The position numbers and the translations under genes were made by a program. 64,000 nt of DNA from contig NC_092523.1 of the NCBI RefSeq assembly GCF_037038585.1, positions 27,967,501 through 28,031,500 of the forward strand, given 5' to 3'. Source of the stretch: Patagioenas fasciata. Its lineage: Eukaryota; Chordata; Aves; Columbiformes; Columbidae. Every line of letters starts with the position of its first letter. The first letter of the stretch is position 1. The notes beneath the pieces are model-generated. The model searched no databases. It was not told the origin of the DNA and was given only the letters and a program-made list of their open reading frames with translations. Positions 1 to 12,500 of the stretch are shown one piece after another.

Positions 1-371
1 ACATGTTATCTCCCCCAGGAAGTTATAAAATTAAGTTTAAAAGACCTGGGAATTTGAGAGAGTGCAAGTTCACCCAAGCATTACTAGAAGACATGTCTGG
101 AGGACAAGTTTGAAAATATAGGAAAATTCTTTGTTTCTCCATTTTCTGATCATGCATATTAAGCAAGTGTGCAGCTAAGTAATCTATTGACTGGAGAGTG
201 AAAACAGAGTTGTGGATACTTACTTAAATTGCAGTTGGAGTGAAGAAAAGTTAAATTACTGCTAACTTAAGTGTTTATATAGCATGAAGTGGAGGAATAA
301 GGATGACTGTCTGCTAGCACCACTGTCTGTCTGCTGGCACAGCTAACTTCCATGTTTTCTATTTTTTTCAG
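1..371 (+). other. ATP10D intron, 3' part
   Basis: Intron upstream of the first coding exon in the window; it ends in a T-rich acceptor. It contains a local repeat of ctgtctgctagcac / ctgtctgctggcac near 306-342. Nothing else is seen. Confidence 0.85.
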
Positions 372-566
372 AGTTGCCAATTTGTATTTCCTATTTCTAG
401 TTGTCCTAAATTGGGTTCCTCTGGTGGAAGCCTTCCAAAAAGAAATTACAATGCTACCTCTAGCAGCGGTTCTGACAATTATTGCAGTGAAAGATGGTCT
501 GGAAGATTACTCAAAGTACAAAATGGATAAACAGATAAACAACTTACTAACCAAAGTATATAGCAG
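372..566 (+). CDS. ATP10D: ATP10D coding exon 1 of window: TM1-TM2
   Basis: The acceptor is ttttttcag at 371 and the donor is gtaaga at 567. The first base completes an Arg codon split across the intron. The exon encodes residues 1-65 of the fragment. It begins with VANLYFLF and contains two hydrophobic helices (TM1, about residues 3-21; TM2, about 31-45), then the KDGLEDY stretch that leaves the membrane and the basic KQINNL linker towards the actuator domain. The downstream intron separates Ser-Arg from Lys-Glu-Lys-Lys. Confidence 0.95.
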
Positions 567-3500
567 GTAAGAGATAAACCAGAAAGACTGTTATTATTAT
601 TATTTGTCACAAAATCTCTAATTTTCAAATATTTCTGTGGTTTTGCAAATTGGAATTAACTTTGAAAATTTCCTGTAGAAGTTAGTGACAGAAATTGACA
701 ACTTTTTACCTGATATTTTTATCTTACTATATTAGTGATGCCATTGCTTGCTTTCTTTATGAGTTTATTTTGTCTTGCTTACCTTTCTGTTTCCATCCTT
801 TCTCTAAATCTTCTAGATACAAGCTGGCTGTGGAAGTAATTTTCTCCCACTGCCCTCCTGGTTTCTCAAATCCTTTCCATCCTGTTTGGAGGGTGAGGTA
901 AAAGGGTGGTGTTGTGGAGTGACCCAGGCATTCTGCTCCAGTTGGTGTTGAACCCTAATTGGACTTACTTGGCCTTCATAATGGGGTAAATTGGCCTACA
1001 TAAAAAGTTATGCTGGTGTAGTTTTCAGTACCCAAGAGGTAGTTCTAAACAGCAAAACTAATCAACTAGTTTTCAGCTCGCTCAGTCTCCTGAGTAGATT
1101 TACTTTGTCAGCACTTTGCAGCTATCGAAGTTCAAGTCATACCTGCTGTAATGGAGAGTCACATCCTGTTTCAGCAAATCTTCCTTCCCTTTTCCTGTTT
1201 ACCTCTGTTATTAGGTGGTATTTTGTTAATTTACTTCAGAAATTTTTCCTTCAACTCTTTTTTTTTTAAGTTATTTTCAAGGAAAGGTACTGGTATGAGA
1301 AAATTCCTGTAGTGTTGTTTGCATCTATCCATCTTGTGATAGACATGGCTGTAGCTTTAATTAAGTTTTACATCCTTTCCATTGTGCCAGTTTTCCATGA
1401 GCATCTTAAGGAGAAAACAGATGTGGCTTATATTGGTTTAATTTTAGGTCAGCATTTGTTGCTTCCTTTTTTTGCTTTGTTTGCACTTTGAAAGCAATGT
1501 AACAGCCTTCACCTTCACTGAAGAAATTGTCATCAGTACACCAATTAATTGTGTGGGCTTTGTACCTTCTGTTTGCGGTTAAGCATTTTGTAAAGGGTAC
1601 TGCCAGATAATGCAGGCCTGAAAGGGATGGGAGCAAAGGTTGATACAGGGAGTATTTTTCTGACATTTTCTTTGTCATTAGAAGTGGCTGCTTCTGTTTC
1701 ACCATTAATCAGATGCATTTTAGATAGGTAGCACTTTGATTAAATCTAGTAGGTAAGTGCCAGTGTTCAAACAATGGCCACGCTGAGAAGCTTATGTCTG
1801 CGCTGTAGAAGTTGGGTGCGCTTCCTAACCGCTGGGTGTGTGTGCGCTGCTCAGCCGGACTGCAGTGAGAAGCAGGGAAGGAAGCACAAAATGCTAGCAC
1901 AACCCAGACTACATCCCAGTCTGGATGACTGAAAAGCAAAGACTGTGGAGAGAGTACATGCTCCTCTCTTTAAACATAGCTCTTGGGTTAGGCTGCACAA
2001 GGCAGAAAAGCCAGACAGTCACTGAAGGCAGTAATACTTAGTGCAAAATCATACCGCATCCAGACCTGTGCAGTGTTTTAACAGCAACTATAGGTGTTTC
2101 ATCGCCCCTATTGCATTAGCCTATGACTGTGTGCCTCCAGCCGGCTCACCTTGCATCTTACTCACTGCCCTAAACTTGGTTGCGTTTGCATAATCACAGC
2201 TTCTTTCTATGTAATCACAGCTGCTGTGATTACATGAAAGAAAGATTCTTCATCTTGGCTGAGGACAGAACAGTAGCTATAAATGAAAAGTTGAAACAGT
2301 TCAAACTTAGGTACATCATGCCTGGATATTTCATATTAATAAAGTATTTAAACTCAGTGCTGGTAGGCTTGAGCTTTTATTGAGTTCCTGGGGTATTAGA
2401 GAGTCTTAATACTTTATCTTCAAAATTAATAGAAAAAATATTTTTAAAGCCTCCAAATACAAGTATTTATATTCAGAGCATCAGTGAAGTGGTTGCTGAA
2501 TATTCTTTGCTCAGTGCTAGATATTAATTATTTCAGGAGACAGATATTTTTGAAAGGCCCTATCAGAAGGGAAAAAGATTTGCTGTTGGTTGCATAATTG
2601 CAAGAAAAAGTGGTGACCCAAAGAGAAATCCTGAAAACACTGTTTGCTTTCTTGAAATAGTGAAAATACAGGACACAAGTGGGCTGAATTTTAAATAGAG
2701 TTAAAATAATTCTGAAAGGGTGCCTGGAATGTAATTCCCAGAAAAACAGGGCTTGGACCCCAGAGCTAATTCTTTGTAATTATATCCACCTTGAGCTAAC
2801 AGACTATCTCATTGGAGTTTTTTTTTAATTACTTGGAAGCATAAATTAACTATTAGAGAAATTTTCTAGTTACAGGGTGTTTCTCTGAGCTTTCAGTTCA
2901 TGCATTTGTAAAAAAAAAAACCACCAAAACAAATCTGGTTTTTATATGTTTTTCAGGAAGGAGAAGAAATACATGGATGAATGCTGGAAAAATGTCAGTG
3001 TTGGGGACTTCATCCGGCTTTCACGTAATGAAATAATTCCTGCTGACATGGTGCTGTTATATTCTAGTGATCCGGATGGGATCTGTTACATTGAAACAGT
3101 GGGCCTTGATGGAGAAACCAATCTAAAGCAGAGGCAGGTGGTGAGAGGATACTCAGAACAGGTGATAATTGTGCATTTCTAGTGGTATAACAAAGTTGAC
3201 ATGACAGTCAACTAAAAAACAAAAACACCCACCTCCCCCCTCCCAAAAAAACAAACACAAACCAACAAAACGCAACCAACCAAATAAAAAACCCAGCCCT
3301 CTAGATTACCTAGTTCTTAATAGCTCAGCAACCCTATCTGAAAACAAAATAACTAGGTAATTTCTAATTTGTTACTTGAGTTATTTTGGAGCATGTTCAG
3401 TTAACCCAGAGAAAGAGATCTATTTCAAATAATGCAGTGTTTAGGTAAAGACATACTTTATGGTGCATATTGTGTCACATGTGAGAAACTGGAGTTTTTT

Positions 3501-6500
3501 AGAAGGGATTTCTGTGCTGTATAAAGACCTAGATAGAGAGAGGAGCAGGTATTATCTTTCCTCTTTAAGAGGAGCAGGTATTATCTTTCCTCTTTAACTG
3601 TTTTTCTCATGTTGCAAATGTATTTTTAGCTCCAATTCTGATCTCTCAAGGTTTTATAAAACCTTTGGAACTCTTAGAATTTTTCTGCTGCAAGCCTGCT
3701 GTGAACAGCATGACCTGAGTCATCTCTCCCTTTCAGGACTGAGCATCACTGGGTCTCAGAGGGTTTATATACTGAGTAGTGGTGGGAAATCAGTGGCACT
3801 ATGCTTTTGAACTGTGGAAACCATGTGGTTAAGGCTTTATAAGTAATTCATAAAGGCCTTTTCAGATACGGAAGAGATAACTGCTATTGTTTTAATACCA
3901 GACAAATAAACTTTATTTGGTGTTATACCTAGCAGACGGAATGCTAGAGGCTGGCACAGCCAGCAAAGAAGCAAAGAATCCTGGCATTTCTGCAGTCTTC
4001 AGCACACCTGGTACTGCTGCTGAAACACTGTGCTGAAAACAACAGCAGGGAGACTTGGTGCTGTCCATAAGAACAGACTGTTTAGTCCTCTGGAGATAAA
4101 ATTGCCTGAACTGCCTCTCAATTGCTAGCAGTTGTGGAGAAGTGAGGAGGAGCACCTTGTTGTACATTAAGACTCCTCTTTTACTCAGCGAGTATCATTA
4201 ATACCAAAGGCATGATGTGATATCCATAAACAAAGCTATTTCTTACCTCCTTACAGTGGCATGCATTCTTTTTTGGTTTCTCTTTCTTGATTTAATCTTA
4301 AAACAGTAAGGCAGAAAGGACTGTTGGATCTTTCTGTAGATATGTATCATTATGCAAGGCAAAGTTCAGAGTTCAGGCTTACATTATACTGAGGTGGCCT
4401 TGATCTTATACCAGCTCCTGCTACCAAGGTATGGCTTCAGTCTCACTCAAGAGACTGTTTTCTCTATTTCCAGAGTACTAGGAAGAGTCATACTGTCCAG
4501 AAAGAGCAGCAATTCTCTCACCACTTGAGACTCTTCATTTTTGTCCTCAAATGCAAAAAAAAACCCAACAAAGTAATTGCAGGATCTTCTTGGCAGGACT
4601 GCACAATCGCTGAATGTAGAGCCACAGTCAGCTTCACAGATCTCTAGTGCCTCACCAGTTGCGTTTCAGCCAGAGCCTTTGTCCTTGTAAACTCAGGCTG
4701 ATTAAGACTGGCAGTGCTGTGTTAGAGGCTTACTGCCTGACCTCCCCCTTTCTTAAGGAATAAACTACATCAAAGTAAAGAAAATCTGAAGTCAAGGACT
4801 AAAATTACTTAACCTGTTTGCAAGGATGTTAAGTCCTGCTTCTTTGTGAATGAGCAAGTGGAAACACAATTAGAAAAGTTACCAATGGGGCACCTGTTCT
4901 GACACTTGACTTTCTTTAAGAGAAGGCATGGCAAAATTAAAGCATGAAACAGAAGCAGAAACTTTTTGTAGTCAAATTTATTTTTGGCAATTTAGAATAG
5001 CATTTTTTAATGCTTAAATGACAACAGGAAAGAAATTGAGAAAGTAACTCAAGGCTTCTTGGGTAACAGCAGGTAACAAGGCACAGGACACAGTGTCTCC
5101 AGCTATCTTGGCATTCATGGGGCAATGTACAAAAGAAGTGAGGACCTTCTCCCTGAGGGTAATGAGCTATTTGGTAAACAAACTGATATTGCTCTGCTGC
5201 TTTCCAGATACTCAAATGTTGCTTCCAATTAAGAAGAAATAAGTCTTCTTTTCCTTCCACACCTCGAATAGTTAGCTGAACCAAGCACAGGTTCAGTGGG
5301 GTGGAGAAGCTAATGTGCCATTAACACTAAGTCGCTGTGAGCAGTGAATGTTTCTTATGACATTTTAAGAGAGGCCACAGGACCGCACTGCTCTGTTCCT
5401 TCTCAGCCTGTGTGGTCAGACTGAATCTAGTCGAGCTGCAGCATCCTCAGACCTACTGGAGAGGAAAGTGCTGTCCTTTTCTTCCAAGCAGTCTAAGAAG
5501 CCAAGCTGGTAGAAGGAGATGCCAGCTCTCCTAGTCCACCTTGGCTATGCACCCATTCCATTCCCATGCCATCTTATCTAACCATATTTTAGTAATAATA
5601 ATAACAATAGTTTGTCAGGAACACGGCATGGCCAAAGCAGCAGGCACAGCCTTGGGAAGTTGCCTCTCTTACCATTCCAGTGAGAGAGTCTGATGCAGAG
5701 CTTATCACTCCAAGCTACCTTACACAGTTCCCATCTTTATTTTCCCCCCTTTTTAGGGAACTTTACACAAAATCCAAATAATTTTAATTCTGCCCTAGAA
5801 AATTTTCTGTGCCAAAAAACATAGGAAAGCAGCTCAAGAAATAACGTGCAAAATCTTCTACTCTCAGTATTTGCCTTGTCAAAGTTAAGGTTAGAATGAA
5901 CAAATATAGACCATAAATTTACAGTCCAGGAAGACTGGACTGCTTATATCAAGACACTTGCTTTTGGACATAGTTTCTGTCACCTCTGTTTTATACTAGC
6001 AGAGTATAGACTTAAATTCTGTGCCAACTATAGGTTACACCTTGACTTTTTGTGGTTGCCATTTCAAGGTATATTTCAAGAAGCTCTTACTAAAACCTTC
6101 ACTGCTATTACAAATCGTTTGACAAAGTCAAATGGTTTAGTAGTCCATCAGAAATAAGATGCTTTCACTGCAAGTACATATCTGGCAACAAAGTATATGT
6201 GTTTCAAATTCTACTTGCAGTATTGTGTTTTAACCTCACAGTTGCTATTCTGCCAGTGTGAAGTCACCTATTTGTGGGAGTGCAGCCTTCTCAGAGACCT
6301 GTAATTATGTAGCAGTATTCAATTACACCTATGAATTACAGATTTATCCTTGCAGTTTGAAACCTTAAATTGATAATTCTTTTTTTCTAAAGAGTAGAAC
6401 ATATTACTTTCCAAAGAGTTAGAGGAAGGTACATGGCTTGGAAAGGGCTCTGTTATACCAGAGGCTAGAGGCATGCTCATATGCCATTAATTGAAATTAA

Positions 6501-9500
6501 ATTGCAAGTGCAATTGCAGATAACTCTAAGATAAGGCCTTTTGGTTTTTTCTCTTCATGTCAGGTTTTGTTCTTTATTAATAAAGGATATTTGTTCTGCT
6601 TGGCTTTTTACTGAAGAGCTCACCTGCTCTTTAGTCACAACATGTACTTCCAATTTTTCATAACAGCCCTTTGTTCAGTACTGGTAAGGCTTGAGCATCA
6701 TTAAAAAGTTCTGCTTTCTTTACATTAGCACAGATAGTATTCTGGTCATGGTATTGGAAACAATGGCTCTTTAAAAGAAATTCTACTTGCAGAGAAGACA
6801 TGGCCTCTTTTTTTTCCCTTATAAGAAAAAAAAAAAAGAGAGATCTCTGCTTTTCAGATGTTCTTATTGAATTTTTTTTTCTTCTTACTCTTCTACCCAT
6901 CTTCTTCTCTCTAGTGTTCTCAAAATATCAGCAATTCAACTGCTACTTGCCAGGATTTGATATTTACTAGGAAGTCCTTCCATGCTGTGTGTGATTTACA
7001 TTGAGTAGCAGATCATCAACAACATGAGCAACTTAACAGTTTTGAAGCTAAATTGTTAGATAGTAATATGTGAACCTATGAATTTATAACAGTTTTAAGT
7101 TCCATCACATTTTGTCTGAGTTCTCTGTTTTTTGTTTTGTTGTGTTTTTTTGTTTTGTTTTTTTCCTGTCGCTTTAGGTCTCTGAAATTGATCCCGAAAA
7201 ATTTTCCAGTAGAATAGAGTGTGAAAATCCTAATAATGACCTCAGTCGTTTCAAAGGCTTTGTGTAAGTAGGCATGGTGGCTCTTTAAACTTTTGTCATT
7301 TGCTTTGATGCTCTGATATTCAGAGAGCTAGTAACATTTACTTTAGAAAATAATGACTGTATATATAGAAGTCACTACATTTGCATTTTTGAGTGCAGCC
7401 CAACACATGGAGCTCCATCCAGAAGGGCTTTCTGAGCAGCAGATTGTGAACTGGGAAAGCCTACTAGCGCTTTTTATTTTTTATTGAATATTTTTAATAT
7501 CTTAGCTCAGGCTATTTTGCAATTGTGTATTCCATATTCAAAATAATTCCATATTCCATAACAAAATAATTTCAAATCTGCTCTTAATAACACGTGATAC
7601 CTACAGTATTTGGGGGATTGGACTAGATGATCTTCTGAGGTCCCTTCCAATCCCAAACATACTGTGATACTGTGTATTCAGTCTTGAACATCGCCTGGCC
7701 GGACAAGCTGCATTGCTCACAATTGGAAATGCGAAGGACTGGCTTCCTCTTCTTCTCTGATTTGTTTTGTGTAACCATCAGTGACTTTATCAAACTCCAT
7801 TTGACCAATATGCCTGTGTCCTTTCTTCTTATGGGTTATGATTTTCTATACAGTTGGAAAGCAGAAGACTGGGGTGACAGACTAATGTCTATATTCTTCC
7901 CTGTGGGCACTGATACATTAGAAATACAAACCAAAAAATAAATATCTGTAAATCTTATTCTCTGAGGAAACATCTTGACAAACAGTGGACCTATCTGCAC
8001 TGAAAGTATGCCACAGGAGTAACGATGCTCACAGTATATTTAAAATGGGATTTTGTATTTTGTTTGAATTTTTTCTGATGTGGTCAATCCAAGTAGAAGT
8101 CAGGCTTTCAGACTTCCAGTGTTTGTCTTCAGCTCTTTTCAGTAGTGTTACCTACTTCTCATATGCCAGCTGGCAAATGCCAGGCTTGTAAACACAAGAA
8201 CTTATAATACAGTGCCTACATGTCTGGGTTTTCAAAGATTATCTGCATGCACGTTGCCACATTCTTTTGAAAAGCCTGATCAGAAGTGACAGAATGGGAG
8301 TCAGTGACTTGCAGCTCCTTTGGGAAGTCTGCTCCGTAATGGTTTTGCAAAGCCTGACTCAGAATTGCTGGAGTCCTACAGCTGAAATAATGTGTATTTT
8401 TTCCAGTGAGCACTCAAACAAGGATCGAGTGGGCCTCAGCAAGGAAAACTTACTGCTCCGAGGGTGCACAGTAAGAAACACAGAAGCTGTTGTAGGCATA
8501 GTGGTATATGCAGGTTAGTGAACCACCCTGACTTTCACAGATTGCTTTGCAAACAGGATAGAGTTATGTGCCCTAGAAACAGAATTGTGCAAAGGGGAAT
8601 TACAAGAGTGAAAGCTTGGATCCAGCGAAAGGCAGCTGTAGCAAGAAATGTTGAGAATGCATGTCTGGATTAAGTTTGTTTCTATTTTAACAATGTAAAA
8701 AAAACTTATGTGTCTGGTTATTCATCGGAGACCAACTCTGTTCCATGTGAACAGGTCACTGTCCTCAACTGTTGTGGTGGTAAACCCTGGTTTTGAAATA
8801 GGCATGGAGATGCATGGCATGTTTAGGGTTTTTTTGGTCCAAAACTGAAGCTAGTGCTCTTCAGTGTTCTGTATCAAACAGCAGAGGTTTTTAAACTAAT
8901 CAATGTGATCTATCCAGTCAGACAGTTGTAATGCAAGCACAGGATTTTGTAGAAAATATTAGAAATAATATAGAAAATGTCAAGAACGGGTATGTTTGTA
9001 TGGGAAGGAACATTATTGACAGCATTAAAGTTAATGTATCCATGACAGATTTTGGTTTAGCTTGTTCACTTTTTTTTTTTTAGGACAGAATTCTTATGTT
9101 GCAGGAGCAGTTAGTTTGCTCATATTTATAATTTGTGTTCAAATATTAGTTAACAGAAATGTCTCATTTCCCAGAGCTTTAGAAATATAAAGCACTTGTG
9201 GTTCTGATACCCGCTCTTAGAGAACTTCAACTTGTGTTGTGGTTACAGGTCATGAAACCAAAGCCATGCTGAATAACAGTGGCCCTCATTACAAGCGCAG
9301 TAAATTGGAAAGAAAAGTGAACACTGATATTCTTTGGTGTGTTCTGCTTCTAATTTTGATGTGTTTAACTGGTGCAATAGGTAAGTGAGAATCAGAAGAC
9401 TCCTGCTATTTTCCCCTCTCAGCCTGCAACACTTAGTGTTTTATTTTGGGATCAATTCATTTTAACAACCCATCTCAGAAGCTACCTTTGTCCATGTGTA

Positions 9501-12500
9501 ATTCCGTAGCAGTTGAGGATACTGCCGGATTTTAGTTCATGTTGTCATGTTTAATCTGGAGTGTGGTCAAGAAGTGTGTCTCTGGTACGAGTTCTTAGGC
9601 CTGGAAACTGCTTCTCCAATTCATTTCTCTTTTCTGTCACTAATTGCTCTGCAAAACTCCCACTTAGGATTTTTCAGGTAACATGAGATGCATGTACAGC
9701 ATTGTGGGGAGAGGTCTAATGCGGCTGGAGTTGTAAAGGACTTGATATTTTAGGGATAGATTAAATAGTCAGCTTGAGTAAATCTAAGCAGACTGACTTA
9801 TGACAAATGTGTTTAAAACATGTTTAAAAAAACTTCTTCAGACTACACTTAATAATGATGACATGGTGTTCACAGGCTAACTAGAAAGTAGACAAGCAAG
9901 GATAATACAATTAATTGGCAGAGGTTTTTCTAGGGAAAAAAAAAGGTGTGTATCAAGTGTAGTTAGTATTCCTTTAGTTCTGGGATATGCTGTATAGATG
10001 TGCTGTTGATGGAAATATATGTAAGGTATTTGTTCATGTATGCATTGATAATTAATTTTAATGGGGTTCCTGTTGAGGAAAAACTCAAGAGATAAAATAG
10101 TAGTTTACAAGCTTAGAAAGAACTGCAGAGTGTTAACAGTGAACACCATGACCCTCAACTGTGATACATTTTACATACAACTGACTCACTTTATCTTCTT
10201 CTTGTTTTCAAGGCCATGGAATTTGGTTAAGTAGGTATTCGCAAATATCTTTTTTTAACATCCCTGAGCCAGACGGGAAATGGATTCCTCCAACACTAGC
10301 AGGATTCAATATGTTCTGGACAATGATCATTTTATTACAGGTAACTTCAGTCTGCTTTGAACATGGGTCATATTCTGCTCTCATTTATAGCCTTGAAGTA
10401 ACTCTTTGGTTTCAGTGGAGCTACGTGTTTGTAACTGGCCAAAGGGTTTTGTTTTATTTGATCTTCTTGTTTTGTTTTGGTAGGTCTTGATCCCAATTTC
10501 TCTCTATGTTTCGATCGAAATTGTCAAATTGGGACAAATTTATTTAATACAGAATGACATTGATTTTTACCATGAGAAAACAAACTCAACAATTCAGTGT
10601 CGAGCACTGAATATTGCTGAAGACCTTGGCCAGATTCAGTATATTTTCTCTGACAAGACTGGAACCCTCACTGAAAATAAGATGGTTTTTCGGAGATGCA
10701 GCATTGCAGGACACGAGTATTGCCATGAGGAAAATGGTAAGGCGCTAAACCTGTGTTCACAATGGGTCATTTTTCTTTTCTCAGGGAAGCTCAAAGTTTT
10801 TATGGAGTCCAGTGGACTTCACGACATTTGTATGGCTACGCATACCCATGGAAGGCATAGATTCGCACTGATCCTGCTAATAGCCATGCATATTCCCCCA
10901 TTGTTTGGATCCCTTCATATATAATGTTATGTATAGTTAAAAGATTTATATATATGAGACATATATAGTTAAGAGACTTGAAGACTGCATGTAAAGTGCT
11001 GCTTTGCAGCTTGTTAAGTTCCAACACATTTGATACCACAAACCAATTATTCTTTACTAACTCTGGAAGAAGTCACACCTACTGTGTTTTGCCTTTCTCC
11101 TTGCAGTATTCAGAACCCAGTCTTTACTATCTCGGTTATCTCAGGTTTTTTTTCAACTAGAGTGCCATGCTTACTTGTCATTTTAGAGTTCAAACATCCT
11201 ATTGACTGCCATAACAGTGTGTAGTCTATCTCAAGGTTCTGACTTGACATGCTGTTGCCCTTGAGGATAAAGTAGTCCAAATACATATGTATGTAAGTAC
11301 TATTAGCTGCAGACATTTGCTGTTTTGCTGGTGAGCAAAGCAGGTATTCCATTGAGATCAAAGGTGAGGTGCTAACAAGTGGACATGTGAAGCACAGCTG
11401 TGTCTGGAACACCCCCCTCCCTTCCCCAGCATTGTGGTTTTGGTGGTTTTGCTGCCAGATAGAACTGATGCTTACAACTGTGTGCAAAAGGCACACCCTG
11501 CTGGCCACAGCAGTGGATCAGTTAAGCCCTTCTTTGGTTGTGTCACAGGAGCAGATGGTTACAAACCATTTGTACAGTAATTTCTGCACATATTTTGAAA
11601 ATTTTACAGTGTGGGTGTCCATGTGCTTCTTTGGCTTTCTATAATTATACTGGGAAGTATGACAACAGCAAAGTGTGAAGAAATATTTTTAAGTTTCAAA
11701 CTTGGTGAAGGAGCAACTTAAATAAAAAGTAGAATATATTTTCAGATCATTTTCTAAAGGAAGGAAAAATATTTCCGAAGTGATAAACCAAAGTGTAGTG
11801 CGAATGGTGTATCTGTGACTGATCTTTCATTGTGCCAGGGAAAGTATTATATGTCTACTGCTTACTTCTGCTAGTAGTTTAGAGTTATCTTTCAAAAACA
11901 GAAGTGTGTTAATTATGTTTATAATTATTTCCTGCTGTGCTCTGTCTTCTATGTCAAGGGTGAGCATGTGCTTCTTCCTAACAAATCTGGGAATTATGAG
12001 AGCCCTGAAAATCAGTTTTGAAAAATGTTGGAGGTCCTGTGTTTTAGTCCCATTTTACATTTTTTCAGTTGGAGAGAGCTGCTATTTGCAAGGCTCCTGC
12101 TACCTACAGTAAGAGTTATAGTCCAAGACAGTACAGTTATTTGCAGGCCACTTAGTCCATACATACCTATATTTCTGTATTTATATCTGTATTGCCCAGG
12201 CTAAAGAGGTGCACATGAGCGAAGCACACAACAGCTATCACTTCGATTCAGTGTAGTCCTCTATACAGGTGCCCCCCTGCAGTGTTCTGTCAAAAGTAAT
12301 GTGTGCCCTTTGAATGGTGGCAGTAGAGCAGTCTGGTGTTACAAGAGGTGCCGCATATGTTAATCGAGACAGAGCATGCGGGCTTCTCAGCAGCTGGGAA
12401 TCATACTGGAATGGGCATGTGTTGTTCAAACCTCCCTCTACAAATGCCTACTAAGTCACTGTTGCTGCTTTCTGCTGAAAGGTGTCAGTTCCACATGTGG

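Larger units (their letters stand above)
3162..7177 (+). other. ATP10D intron (exons 2-3)
   Basis: A 4-kb intron with the A/C tract (3211-3298) and the 29-bp tandem duplication (3541-3598), ending in a T/G-rich tract before exon 3. No gene or other recognisable element. Confidence 0.85.

Noticed and set aside
2201..2242. MicroRNA precursor
   Set aside because: The stem is about 19 bp with a 3-nt loop, too short for a normal pre-miRNA.
10737..10924. Open frame running 62 codons past the donor of ATP10D exon 7
   Set aside because: The gtaagg donor joins exactly to exon 8 and restores ATP10-type sequence; the extension shows no family resemblance and ends at a chance stop.
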